Counted from the first letter of the stretch, positions 30,142 to 37,953 are shown. The stretch is DNA of 40,565 nucleotides from VMGX01 sp041658885 (GCA_041658885.1 JBAZZJ010000006.1:1-40565), one strand, 5' to 3'. The notes: generated by a model not told the origin, from the sequence alone. Numbers and translations: made by a program.

Positions 30142-30146
30142 CTTTT
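30105..30146. terminator. Perfect 42-bp palindrome overlapping the regulator 3' end
   Basis: The half-site GCTATTCTAATGTTCTT, preceded by AAAA, is followed by its exact complement and a T run. The same 42-bp core occurs exactly at 37996-38037. Confidence 0.85.
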
Positions 30147-30212
30147 TATAGTCACACACTTTTATTGTTTTGTTGAGTTTGCAATTTGCTTATCTTTATT
30201 AATTTTTATTTT

Positions 30213-31079
30213 ATGAAAACACCAAGGATTATTCAAAAATATTTAAAAATTTTAATTTTAATTTTTCTTTTATCTATAAATTTTTTTATTTGGTCTTCTG
30301 TTTTTGCTCAAGAGGATCAAAATAAACTAAAGGTAGTATTTTTTGATGTTGGACAAGGCGATTCAATTTTTATTGAAACCCCAAACGGGAATCAGATTCT
30401 TATAGACGGTGGACCCGACAAAAAAGTTTTAAGAGAACTTTCTAAAATAATGCCTTTTCACGACAGGTCTATAGATATTGTTATGATTAGCCATCCAGAT
30501 AAGGACCATATAGGGGGGCTTCCAAGTGTTTTTGAAAATTACGATGTATCTGCCTTTGTAGAACCAGGAGTTGGTGCTGACACCGATATTTATAATATAT
30601 TAAAAAATTTAGTCAAAGATGAGAATTCAAAAATAATTCTTGCGAGAAATAACATGGTTTTTAATTTAGACGAGAATATTTTTTTAAAAATACTTTTTCC
30701 AGATAGAGATGTTTCAGGGATGGACACAAACGACGCATCTATAGTTGCTCAACTTGTTTATGGCAACAATGAATTTTTATTTACGGGAGATTCGCCTCAA
30801 AAAATTGAAGAATATCTTGTTTTAATTAATGGAGAAAAATTAAGTAGTGATGTTTTGAAAGTTGGGCACCATGGTTCAAAAACTTCATCGTCAAAGTCTT
30901 TTATTGGTTTTGTTTCCCCCGAATACGCTGTTATATCTGTAGGTGCAGATAATAAATATGGGCATCCAAATAAAGAAGTAATTGATTTATTAAATGAGTT
31001 TGGTTCAAAAATTTTAAAAACCTCTGAAAGTGGAACAATTGTTTTTGAAACTGATGGAGAAAATTTATATTTAAAATAA
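30213..31079 (+). CDS. ComEC-type metallo-beta-lactamase domain protein, exported
   Basis: 288 residues from the ATG at 30213; the frame is open from 30186, but this start gives a proper signal peptide (basic KTPRIIQKYLK, hydrophobic to about 30, cleavage after VFA). FFDVGQGDSIFIET near 41-54 and SHPDKDHIGG near 88-97 are the ComEC/Rec2 metallo-beta-lactamase motifs, and GHHGSKTSSS lies near 217-226. In full ComEC this domain is outside the membrane and is thought to degrade the non-transported DNA strand. Together with 28178 it makes up a split ComEC. Confidence 0.93.
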   Translation: MKTPRIIQKYLKILILIFLLSINFFIWSSVFAQEDQNKLKVVFFDVGQGDSIFIETPNGNQILIDGGPDKKVLRELSKIMPFHDRSIDIVMISHPDKDHIGGLPSVFENYDVSAFVEPGVGADTDIYNILKNLVKDENSKIILARNNMVFNLDENIFLKILFPDRDVSGMDTNDASIVAQLVYGNNEFLFTGDSPQKIEEYLVLINGEKLSSDVLKVGHHGSKTSSSKSFIGFVSPEYAVISVGADNKYGHPNKEVIDLLNEFGSKILKTSESGTIVFETDGENLYLK

Positions 31080-31118
31080 TATTTTAAATATCTTCAGTTT
31101 TCTGACTATATCAGAAAA

Positions 31119-31430
31119 GTGATAGATTCCTTAATGGAAAAAGGAAAAGAGTATGAACTTATACTCTCGCCATCATTGGAAGAGATAAAAATTCTTGGTG
31201 GGTTTGACCCGTCGGGCAAAATTACACCGATGATGTATGCCGAAAAACAATTTATTCAGATGAAGGTCGTTGATGAGGTGTGGTTTGGTGACACTTTTGC
31301 CAATGAGCCAACTAGAAAATTTGTGATTTCTATTCTAAAACTGGCAAAAAAATATTTGGGTGAGTCAAATGTCAAACCACTTGGGTCAGGTCCAGGATCG
31401 CCAGCACATAATTTTTCAAAAGGAATTTGA
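31119..31430 (+). CDS. Small soluble protein, unknown function
   Basis: 103 residues from GTG at 31119, or 98 from ATG at 31134; the latter (MEKGKEYELIL) looks as likely. The fold appears mixed alpha/beta, with a central GGFDPSGKITPMMYAEKQ and a Gly/Pro-rich end (PLGSGPGSPAHNF). No signal peptide, membrane helix or known motif. It lies just after the comEC nuclease-like gene and before a strong terminator, so it may be cotranscribed with it. Confidence 0.65.
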   Translation: MIDSLMEKGKEYELILSPSLEEIKILGGFDPSGKITPMMYAEKQFIQMKVVDEVWFGDTFANEPTRKFVISILKLAKKYLGESNVKPLGSGPGSPAHNFSKGI

Positions 31431-31453
31431 AAAAACTTTTTTACAAACATTAA

Positions 31454-31490
31454 CAAAAAAGTCGGATTAAATCCGACTTTTGTTTTTTTA
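31454..31490 (+). terminator. Terminator after the small soluble protein
   Basis: AAAAAAGTCGGAT / ATCCGACTTTTG around TAA, then a long T run. Confidence 0.88.
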
Positions 31491-31521
31491 TTTTTGATTT
31501 TATTATAAAAAATTTATAATA

Positions 31522-31551
31522 TATTCTCTTATTCGTGAGAATAAGAGAATA
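31522..31551. repeat. TATTCT-family hairpin downstream of rpmB
   Basis: Arms TATTCTCTTATTC / GAATAAGAGAATA around GTGA. The same arm is used at 36960-36999. It could end the rpmB transcript. Confidence 0.7.
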
Positions 31552-31579
31552 GATTTGAACAAGTTCAAATAAATTTTAA

Positions 31580-31822
31580 TTATATTATCCCAGCTTTTTT
31601 GAGAACGGCATAGGCGCCATTTTTTTGTATTGTTTTGATTGCTTTAGTTGAAAGTATCACATTTATCGTTTTGTTTATTTCAGGAACAAAAATTCTCTTT
31701 TTCTTAAGATTTGCTTTTCTTCTTTTTACTCCCACAGGATTAAATTGTGTAGCACGAGTACGATTGCTGTATCCACCAGCCATTTTAGATTTCTTTCCTG
31801 TTATTTGACATTGTTTAGCCAT
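31580..31822 (-). CDS. rpmB: Large-subunit ribosomal protein bL28
   Basis: 80 residues, normal for bL28. The N-terminus MAKQCQITGKKSKMAGGYSNRT and the FNPVGVKRRKANLKKKRI segment are the family core. No CxxC pair for zinc is present; there is a single Cys. It is a monocistronic minus-strand gene, with a TATTCT-family hairpin about 30 bases downstream. Confidence 0.95.
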   Translation of the reverse strand: MAKQCQITGKKSKMAGGYSNRTRATQFNPVGVKRRKANLKKKRIFVPEINKTINVILSTKAIKTIQKNGAYAVLKKAGII

Positions 31823-32184
31823 AAATATTTTTTTATATAAACAGAACCAACTCTTGCCATCTTGCCCCGTAGGAAGCTCTGCTTTCCTTCGGGGTTACTG
31901 CGCATTTTCTTGCCATAATAAATTCATAAAATCACTAAATCATCCCAGTTAAATACGCTCTGCATTTAACGGGACAAGTAAAAACATAAAATCAAACAAT
32001 GTATTTTAATAAAGTAATTTTTAAGAAAGTTTTATTATGTTATCATAATATTAAATTTATTCAAGTATTATGCCCCAGTAGCAAAATATTCTTTAATATT
32101 AAAAGCTATATTCAATACCGATAAATAAGCTGGAATTGTTCATAGATATTCTAAATTCTGGTTTTGCTACGGGGTAAACAAGGA
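31823..32184. other. Gene-free stretch with three CCCC...GGGG hairpin elements
   Basis: Elements lie at 31865-31894 (CCCCG..AGGAAGC / GCTTTCC..CGGGG), 31943-31974 (GTTAAAT / ATTTAAC) and 32073-32174 (CCCCAGTAGCAAAA and TTTTGCTACGGGG, about 102 bp). Between the first two is a CATAAAATCA-type repeat. I see no gene. Confidence 0.6.
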
Positions 32185-32793
32185 ATGGAAACATTTTTTT
32201 CAATAATAATTTTAATCTTTTCTGTAGTAATACATGAATTTTCTCATGGTTATATGGCAAACAAGTTGGGCGATCCAACAGCAAAATTGGCTGGTCGTCT
32301 AACTCTTAATCCAACAAAACACCTATCTCTTTTTGGTTCATTCATATTTCCTTTAATGATGTATATTGCTGGGGGACCAATTTTTGGATGGGCAAAACCA
32401 GTTCCTTATAATCCATACAATATAAAAAATAAATACGGAGATGCGCTTGTAGCCATTGCAGGCCCAGGGTCAAATTTGTTGGTGGCACTAATTTTTGGTT
32501 TTTTAATTCGTTTGAATTTCTCTCTGAACTTTTTAAACGATTCCTTTTTAAATATTTTTACAATAATCGTATTTATAAACATAATTCTCGCAATATTTAA
32601 CCTAATTCCGATCCCACCGTTAGATGGTTCAAAAATCTTATTTAATTTTCTTTCAAGTAGATACGTTTATATAAAAGAATTCTTTGAAAGATACGGCTTA
32701 TTCCTCATAGTCTTTTTCATTTTCTTTCTTTGGAAATTATTATTACCTTTTGTTTATTGGATTTTTTCTGCGTTAACCGGGTTGTCTGCTTGA
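32185..32793 (+). CDS. Site-2 protease-family (M50) membrane metallopeptidase
   Basis: 202 residues from the ATG at 32185, chosen because AAGGA precedes it; the frame is open from 32164. The zinc motif HEFSHG is near residues 17-22 in the first helix and the second ligand motif is NLIPIPPLDGSKIL near 141-154. About five or six transmembrane helices and no PDZ domain make it the short YwhC/FtsH-independent type rather than RseP. Such proteins cut membrane-embedded substrates; the substrate here is unknown. The RBS lies in the right end of an inverted-repeat element. Confidence 0.92.
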   Translation: METFFSIIILIFSVVIHEFSHGYMANKLGDPTAKLAGRLTLNPTKHLSLFGSFIFPLMMYIAGGPIFGWAKPVPYNPYNIKNKYGDALVAIAGPGSNLLVALIFGFLIRLNFSLNFLNDSFLNIFTIIVFINIILAIFNLIPIPPLDGSKILFNFLSSRYVYIKEFFERYGLFLIVFFIFFLWKLLLPFVYWIFSALTGLSA

Positions 32794-32817
32794 CCTATTT
32801 ATTTTTGAGTATATTAT
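32790..32817 (+). promoter_or_regulatory. Promoter of the 144-residue hypothetical gene
   Basis: TTGACC (32790-32795, overlapping the preceding stop) and TATTAT (32812-32817) with a 16-base spacer. TTTTTGA and TTCAAAA around the -10 form a small inverted repeat that could be an operator. Confidence 0.6.
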
Positions 32818-32860
32818 TCAAAATAGATAAATCAGTTTTTTCAAATAAAAGGAGTTAAAA

Positions 32861-33295
32861 ATGGATAACTATAAAAAATCATTGAAGGTCGGTTTAACCG
32901 AGGAAAGATATAAAATATTGAAGGTTAACCGTAAAATGTTTTCCGACACATTATTTAAGGAAGGCAATTCTCTCGAAAAAGGAATAGGTGGGTTTTATAA
33001 AATAAAAGAAGAAAATTCACCCCTCTCTTTCAATCCAGTGGTGTCATCAATTTACTTTAGACCCTGTATAAATAATATTTGTATGGCTCTTGGTATAAAT
33101 GATGATAAAATGATCAAAAGCTTGTTTTTAGAAGATGAAAATTTTTCAGGAAGTAAGAATTTTGTAGAACAGGAGTTGAAAGAAAAAGAGGAAATATTGA
33201 TTCCAAAATTGAGGAACATTCTAGATTTAGCAGATAATTTCATTAAGACATATGAAGAATGTTTGAAAACTATTAAAAACTTGCAAAATTTTTGA
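32861..33295 (+). CDS. Soluble protein of unknown function
   Basis: 144 residues with a good Shine-Dalgarno (AAAGGAG six bases before the ATG), its own promoter and its own terminator. The N-terminal third is basic; the middle contains YFRPCINNICMALGIND with two Cys. The C-terminal 45 residues (VEQELKEKEEILIPKLRNIL...) look like a coiled-coil helix. No family is recognised. The independent promoter and terminator separate it from the ribosomal genes. Confidence 0.75.
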   Translation: MDNYKKSLKVGLTEERYKILKVNRKMFSDTLFKEGNSLEKGIGGFYKIKEENSPLSFNPVVSSIYFRPCINNICMALGINDDKMIKSLFLEDENFSGSKNFVEQELKEKEEILIPKLRNILDLADNFIKTYEECLKTIKNLQNF

Positions 33296-33313
33296 AAAAT
33301 CGTTATATTGTAT

Positions 33314-33347
33314 GCTGTTCGGTCAAATACCGAACAGCGTTTTTTTA
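33314..33347 (+). terminator. Terminator before rpsL
   Basis: GCTGTTCGGT / ACCGAACAGC around CAAAT, then GTTTTTTT. Confidence 0.9.
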
Positions 33348-33362
33348 ATTTAATAATTAAAA

Positions 33363-33779
33363 ATGACCAGAATAAATCAGTTAATGAAAAAGAGTAGAAA
33401 TAAGCAGTCAAAAAAACCAAAAGCTGTTGCTCTTTTGCGTGGTTTTAACACAAGAAAAAATAGACCAATTTTTTATCCGTCTCCATTTAAGAGAGGTGTT
33501 TGTATTAAAGTTACGACAAAGACGCCAAAGAAACCTAACTCAGCTATAAGAAAGATTGCAAGAGTAAGACTCACAAATGGAATGGAAGTAACCGCATATA
33601 TTCCCGGTATAGGCCACACACTGCAGGAACACTCGGTTGTTTTATTGCGTTCTGGAAAAGTTAAAGACATCGGTGTCAGATATACAGTAGTAAGAGGAAA
33701 GTTAGATGCTTCCGGTGTTGAAAATAGAAAAAATGCCAGAAGTAGATATGGAGTAAAAACTCCAAAAGTAGGGAAATAA
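33363..33779 (+). CDS. rpsL: Small-subunit ribosomal protein uS12
   Basis: 138 residues. The decoding-site loop KTPKKPNSAIRK (about 57-68) and the second loop LQEHSVVLLRSGKVKDIGVRY (about 86-106) are present. Two differences from the common form are visible: PGIGHT where PGEGHN is usual, and KDIGVRY where KDLPGVRY is usual, one residue shorter. It starts the str-type operon rpsL-rpsG-(four-helix gene)-fusA. Confidence 0.97.
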   Translation: MTRINQLMKKSRNKQSKKPKAVALLRGFNTRKNRPIFYPSPFKRGVCIKVTTKTPKKPNSAIRKIARVRLTNGMEVTAYIPGIGHTLQEHSVVLLRSGKVKDIGVRYTVVRGKLDASGVENRKNARSRYGVKTPKVGK

Positions 33780-33836
33780 TTTTTTTATTTTTAAATTATA
33801 AGATTTGAGATTTTAGATATTAAATTTGAGATTAAC
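33780..33836 (+). repeat. AGATATTAGATTT-type low-complexity leader of rpsG
   Basis: Degenerate repeats of GATTTGAGATTTTAGATATT precede the ATG. The same word family stands before the genes at 120, 10038 and 34753. Confidence 0.55.
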
Positions 33837-34307
33837 ATGAGACGACCAATAAAAAAAAGAGCACCAATACAACCAGATCGTTTATATAACTCAGTAAAAA
33901 TTGAGAAGCTTATTAACTATGTAATGGAAGAAGGCAAGAAGGAAACAGCAAATAAAATAGTTTATATGGCTCTTGATTATTTAAAAGAAAAAGATAAAAC
34001 AAAAAAACCAATAGAAATATTTGAAGAAGCAATAAAAAACTCTTCTCCACTTATGGAAGTTCGTTCAAGAAGAATTGGAGGCGCTAACTATCAAGTTCCA
34101 AGAGAAGTTAGACCTGAAAGGAGATTGGCTATGTCAATGAGATGGATGATAGAGGCAGCACAATCAAAAAAGGGAGCACCGATGTACAAAAAACTTGGCG
34201 ATGAAATATTTCTTGCAAGCAAAGGAGAAGGTGAGGCAGTAAAGAAAAAAGAAAACACACACAAAATGGCAGAATCAAACAAAGCATTCGCCCATTTCAG
34301 TTGGTAG
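33837..34307 (+). CDS. rpsG: Small-subunit ribosomal protein uS7
   Basis: 156 residues, the normal length. MRRPIKKRAP at the N-terminus, the central helix region with EVRSRRIGGANYQVPREV (about 75-92), and the C-terminal MAESNKAFAHFSW are typical of uS7, which organises the 3' head of 16S rRNA and contacts tRNA in the E site. It sits between rpsL and the four-helix-bundle gene. Confidence 0.97.
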   Translation: MRRPIKKRAPIQPDRLYNSVKIEKLINYVMEEGKKETANKIVYMALDYLKEKDKTKKPIEIFEEAIKNSSPLMEVRSRRIGGANYQVPREVRPERRLAMSMRWMIEAAQSKKGAPMYKKLGDEIFLASKGEGEAVKKKENTHKMAESNKAFAHFSW

Positions 34308-34318
34308 GTTTCAATCTC

Positions 34319-34345
34319 AAATCTAAAATCTTAGATCTAAAATCT
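34319..34345. repeat. Left arm of the inverted repeat flanking the four-helix gene
   Basis: 27 bases (AAATCTAAAATCTTAGATCT and seven more) are complementary at 24 of 27 positions to 34725-34751. Confidence 0.75.
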
Positions 34346-34352
34346 ATAAAAA

Positions 34353-34712
34353 ATGAACGATTTTAAAAAAAGATTTGAAGAAAGGATATATAAATACGCC
34401 GTTGATATAGTAAAGTTTGTTAAACTTTTACCAAACGACTTAAGTTCAAGAGAACTAGCAAAACAATTAGTGAGAAGTGGGACATCGATAACGGCAAATA
34501 TTATTGAGGGCAAATCAGCAAGAACAAAGAAGGATTATATTAATTTTTATACCATAGCATTAAAATCTGCTAACGAAACGATATTGTGGATTAAATTAAT
34601 TACGGAAACTTCCAGAACAGATATTGAATTGGGCGATAAATTGTTAAAAGAAACCGAAGAAATTGCAAAAATTTTAGGAGCAAGCATCATAACGATGAAA
34701 AATAAAAAGTGA
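34353..34712 (+). CDS. Four-helix-bundle protein of the 23S rRNA intervening-sequence family, inside the str operon
   Basis: 119 residues. The pattern F..R...YA.DIV.F...LP.......LA.QLVRSGTSI.ANI.EG is that of the four-helix-bundle proteins encoded in 23S rRNA intervening sequences, and the ORF at 39203 in this window is a relative. Four amphipathic helices are predicted at about 5-27, 30-50, 58-83 and 90-115. The role of the family is not established. The ORF is inserted between rpsG and fusA, where rpsG-fusA adjacency is usual, and is flanked by complementary arms of 27 bases. It may be a mobile cassette or a small ribosome-related protein cotranscribed with the str genes. Confidence 0.85.
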   Translation: MNDFKKRFEERIYKYAVDIVKFVKLLPNDLSSRELAKQLVRSGTSITANIIEGKSARTKKDYINFYTIALKSANETILWIKLITETSRTDIELGDKLLKETEEIAKILGASIITMKNKK

Positions 34713-34724
34713 TTTTTAGATATT

Positions 34725-34751
34725 AGATATTAGATTTAAGATATTAGATTT
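34725..34751. repeat. Right arm of the inverted repeat flanking the four-helix gene
   Basis: AGATATTAGATTTAAGATAT and seven more bases, directly before the fusA ATG. Complement of 34319-34345 with three mismatches. Confidence 0.75.
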
Positions 34752-34752
34752 C

Positions 34753-36915
34753 ATGCGTGATTATCCATTAGAAAAAGTTAGAAACATAGGAATTATTGCA
34801 CATATAGACGCTGGGAAAACAACAGTTTCCGAACGCGTTCTTTTTTATACAGGAGTTTCTCATAAGATAGGTGAAGTTCACGAAGGAAAGGCGGTTATGG
34901 ATTGGATGGAACAAGAAAGGGAAAGAGGAATTACAATCACATCTGCTGCAACAACATGTTTCTGGACTCCAACTTATCAAAAAATGCAGATTACCGCAGA
35001 TGAAATAAAAAAAGAGTTTGAGCATAGAATAAATATTATTGATACTCCCGGACATGTTGACTTCACGGTTGAAGTTGAGAGGTCGTTGAAAGTTTTAGAC
35101 GGAGGAGTTGTAATTTTTGACGGAGTTGCAGGAGTTGAACCACAATCAGAAACAGTTTGGAGACAGGCAGATAAATATTGTGTTCCAAGAATTTGTTTTA
35201 TAAATAAACTTGATAGAACTGGTGGGAATTTTGAGAGATCATTTGGCACAATCTTAGACAGACTTACAAAAAATGCAGTAAGAATGCAAATTCCAATTGG
35301 TGAAGAAGAAAAACACAAAGGTATTGTGGATCTTTTGAAAATGAAAGCTTTCTATTTTGAAGGAGAACTCGGAAGCCTTGTAAGGGAAGATGAAATTCCA
35401 GAGGAATTAAAATCTGATGCTGAAAAATTTAGAGCAGAACTAATTGAAAAAATAGTTGAAAACGATGAGGATGCAATGAATAAATATCTTGCAGGAGAAA
35501 AAATAGATATTAATGTTTTAAAAAAGATTTTGAGAAAGGCAGTAATTAGCGGACATATTGTTCCCGTATTTACAGGCTCTGCTCTTAAAAATAAAGGGGT
35601 TCAATTAGTTTTGGACGCAGTTGTAGATTATCTACCGTCACCGTTGGACGTTCCTCCAATTAAAGGAATTGATCCAAACACAGAAGAAGAAATAACAAGA
35701 AAGGCAGATGATAACGAACCTTTTGCGGCGCTCGCATTTAAATTACAAACAGACCCGTTCGTTGGACAGCTGACTTACTTTAGAGTTTATTCAGGGACAC
35801 TTGAATCTGGCTCTTATGTATATAACTCTGCGACGGGAGAGAAAGAAAGAATAGGAAGAATTTTAAGAATGCACGCAAACTCAAGAGAAGACGTTAAGAA
35901 AGTTTACGCCGGAGAAATTGCAGCTGCCGTTGGATTAAAAAATACAAAAACTTCCGACACGTTATGCGATGAAACAAAACCCATAATTCTTGAAAGAATT
36001 GTGTTCCCGGAACCAGTTGTTTCGTTGAGAATTGAACCTAAAACAAAAGCAGACCAAGAGAAAATGGGGCTTGCTCTTAAAAAACTTTCAGACGAAGATC
36101 CAACATTTAAAATTAAATCAGACCAAGAAACACTGGAGACAATTATTTCAGGGATGGGAGAACTCCATCTTGATATTATCGTGGACAGAATGAAAAGAGA
36201 ATTTAATGTTGAAGCAAACATAGGTAAACCACAAGTTGCATACAGAGAAACCATAACAGGAGAAGCAGAAGCAGAACATAAATACATAAGACAGACAGGA
36301 GGTCGCGGTCAGTATGGACACGTCAAGATAAGAGTTAAACCTATGCCGTTGGAAGAAGAGAAAAATAAAAAGTTGGCAAGAAATATTAAAAGATCAGACG
36401 GACTTGAATTTATTAATAATATTAAAGGAGGAGTTATCCCACAAGAATTTATTCCAGCTGTTGAGAAAGGTGTTCGCGAGGCAATGGATAGAGGTATCCA
36501 AGCCGGCTACAGAGTTGTTAATATATCAGTAGATTTATTTGATGGTTCATATCACGACGTTGACTCTTCAGAAATTGCCTTCAAAATCGCAGCTTCGCAG
36601 GCGTTTCAAGATGCTACAAAGAGAGCAAAACCAGTTATTCTTGAACCTGTTATGAAATTGGAAATTGTGACCCCAGATAAATTTATGGGAGATATTACAG
36701 GAAATCTTGCATCAAAAAGAGGACAAATTGAAGGTTCGGAAGAGAGAGTTGGTTTGAAGGTTATTCATGCGAAAGTTCCTCTTTCAGAAATGTTTGGATA
36801 TACGACATCTTTGCGTTCAATGACCGAAGGACGCGCATCATCAACCATGGAGTTTGACCATTATGCAGTTGTACCGGAGAATGTTGCTAAGGAGATAATT
36901 GACAGCCGTAAGTAA
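34753..36915 (+). CDS. fusA: Elongation factor G
   Basis: 720 residues, slightly longer than the usual ~700. EF-G is the translocation GTPase. G1 is AHIDAGKTT (16-24), G3 DTPGH near 97-101, G4 NKLD near 151-154. A small insertion sits in the G domain between the effector region and DTPGH (TYQKMQITADEIKKEFEHR), longer than in E. coli. Domains II-V follow; the domain IV segment GGVIPQEFIPAVEKG is intact. It ends the str operon; tuf is not adjacent. A perfect terminator follows. Confidence 0.97.
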   Translation: MRDYPLEKVRNIGIIAHIDAGKTTVSERVLFYTGVSHKIGEVHEGKAVMDWMEQERERGITITSAATTCFWTPTYQKMQITADEIKKEFEHRINIIDTPGHVDFTVEVERSLKVLDGGVVIFDGVAGVEPQSETVWRQADKYCVPRICFINKLDRTGGNFERSFGTILDRLTKNAVRMQIPIGEEEKHKGIVDLLKMKAFYFEGELGSLVREDEIPEELKSDAEKFRAELIEKIVENDEDAMNKYLAGEKIDINVLKKILRKAVISGHIVPVFTGSALKNKGVQLVLDAVVDYLPSPLDVPPIKGIDPNTEEEITRKADDNEPFAALAFKLQTDPFVGQLTYFRVYSGTLESGSYVYNSATGEKERIGRILRMHANSREDVKKVYAGEIAAAVGLKNTKTSDTLCDETKPIILERIVFPEPVVSLRIEPKTKADQEKMGLALKKLSDEDPTFKIKSDQETLETIISGMGELHLDIIVDRMKREFNVEANIGKPQVAYRETITGEAEAEHKYIRQTGGRGQYGHVKIRVKPMPLEEEKNKKLARNIKRSDGLEFINNIKGGVIPQEFIPAVEKGVREAMDRGIQAGYRVVNISVDLFDGSYHDVDSSEIAFKIAASQAFQDATKRAKPVILEPVMKLEIVTPDKFMGDITGNLASKRGQIEGSEERVGLKVIHAKVPLSEMFGYTTSLRSMTEGRASSTMEFDHYAVVPENVAKEIIDSRK

Positions 36916-36951
36916 TGAAAAAACTCTGGGAGAGTTTTTTCATCCATAATT
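36916..36951 (+). terminator. Terminator of the str operon, with conserved trailer
   Basis: TGAAAAAACTCT / AGAGTTTTTTCA around GGG. The trailer word TTTTTCATCCATAATT is at 36936-36951. Confidence 0.92.
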
Positions 36952-36959
36952 ATCAAAAT

Positions 36960-36999
36960 AAAACTATTCTCTTATTCGTACGAATAAGAGAATAGTTTT
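36960..36999. repeat. Perfect 40-bp palindrome (TATTCT family)
   Basis: The half-site AAAACTATTCTCTTATTCGT is followed by its exact complement. Confidence 0.88.
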
Positions 37000-37012
37000 T
37001 GGTAAAAAATAG

Positions 37013-37044
37013 ACACTTTCTAATTCGCGCGAATTAGAAAGTGT
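37013..37044. repeat. Perfect 32-bp palindrome (TTTCTAATTCGC type)
   Basis: The half-site ACACTTTCTAATTCGC is followed by its exact complement. The central 24 bases recur at 37954-37977. It lies 69 bases from the end of the small minus-strand gene and may end it. Confidence 0.88.
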
Positions 37045-37102
37045 TTTTAGATATAAAATAAAATCTTTGTTTGAACAAATCAAACAAGGATTAAATTATC
37101 AA

Positions 37103-37261
37103 TCAAAAAAAAGTTTCCATTGCTTTCTTTCTGTCTACTCCGCTTTCCCGCATCATTTTTTCATTACTTCTTTTATTTTTTTCGAGTTTTTTCTTGAATC
37201 TTTTTGTGTTGAGATTTGTTTTCAACGCTTTTTCAATATTTAATTTTATAACCTTGGCCAT
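37103..37261 (-). CDS. Small basic protein (52 residues), unknown function
   Basis: 52 residues with an excellent Shine-Dalgarno (AGGAG, five bases before the ATG on the minus strand). The composition is about one third Lys+Arg, with IEKALKTNLNTKRFKKKLEK near the start and MMRESGVDRKKAMETFF at the end; probably two helices. No Cys, no membrane segment. It could bind nucleic acid or the ribosome, but I recognise no family. It lies downstream of the 11-residue-repeat gene on the same strand, with a terminator between. Confidence 0.7.
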   Translation of the reverse strand: MAKVIKLNIEKALKTNLNTKRFKKKLEKNKRSNEKMMRESGVDRKKAMETFF

Positions 37262-37343
37262 ATTTTCTCCTGTGTATATTATTAAAATTAACTATTTTCT
37301 GTTTTCAAATTACTCTTATATAAAATTTTTGTCAAATAAAATA

Positions 37344-37382
37344 AAAAATCGTTTGTCCCCGCGATAAGGACAAACGATTTTT
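37344..37382 (-). terminator. Terminator of the 11-residue-repeat gene
   Basis: AAAAATCGTTTGTCC pairs with GGACAAACGATTTTT; on the minus strand it is followed by more T. Confidence 0.85.
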
Positions 37383-37383
37383 G

Positions 37384-37785
37384 TTAAGCTTTAAGTTTAA
37401 AAAGATCTTTTATTTCTTTTTCTAGAGAAGGAATCGCAATAGCAATATCCATTGCTTTTTCTGGAACTTCAGAACAAATTTCTAAAGCCCTACTATTAAT
37501 AGCTTTTGCAATATTTACTGCACTTTCTGGTACCTCGCGTGCAATTGCGGCTGCTTTGTCTGGAATAGCCACTGCAATTATTATTGCATATGCTGGATAT
37601 TTTTTTGCTATTACTGGAGCAAAATTTGGAACGATCTCAGTTACTTCTTTAGCTTTTTCTGGGTATAGTTCCAAAATATCAAAAGCGAATGAATGATATT
37701 TTCTCACTATATCCAATACTCTGTCAGGATTTGCAAAGGCAACAATCTTTATGTTTTCTTTTGTGATGTCCTCAATCCGCAACAT
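37384..37785 (-). CDS. Protein made of ten 11-residue helical repeats, unknown function
   Basis: 133 residues. From residue 20 to 129 the sequence divides exactly into ten units of 11, such as PEKAKEVTEIV, PNFAPVIAKKY, PDKAAAIAREV, PESAVNIAKAI and PEKAMDIAIAI. The consensus is P-x-x-A-x-x-I-x-x-x-(V/I/Y), with Pro at the start of seven units. Ala and Ile at positions 4 and 7 would form a continuous hydrophobic stripe. No family is recognised; an alpha-solenoid or hendecad-type helix stack is plausible. AGGAGG lies eight bases before the ATG. It is a single gene with its own terminator. Confidence 0.82.
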   Translation of the reverse strand: MLRIEDITKENIKIVAFANPDRVLDIVRKYHSFAFDILELYPEKAKEVTEIVPNFAPVIAKKYPAYAIIIAVAIPDKAAAIAREVPESAVNIAKAINSRALEICSEVPEKAMDIAIAIPSLEKEIKDLFKLKA

Positions 37786-37953
37786 CTTTTACCTCCTAAT
37801 TTATTATTGAAATATACTACTTATCTAAATCTAAACTACTCCTATTCAAAATTTTTGTCAATCCAACCCTACTTTTGTTTCCGATTGCAAACATGGTCAT
37901 TAAAATAAGGAAACTTTCTTTGAATTTAATATTTTAATAAAATAAGCTACAAA
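37786..37953. other. Gene-free stretch before the palindrome pair
   Basis: Apart from the Shine-Dalgarno of the 11-residue-repeat gene I see no clear structure here. Confidence 0.5.
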
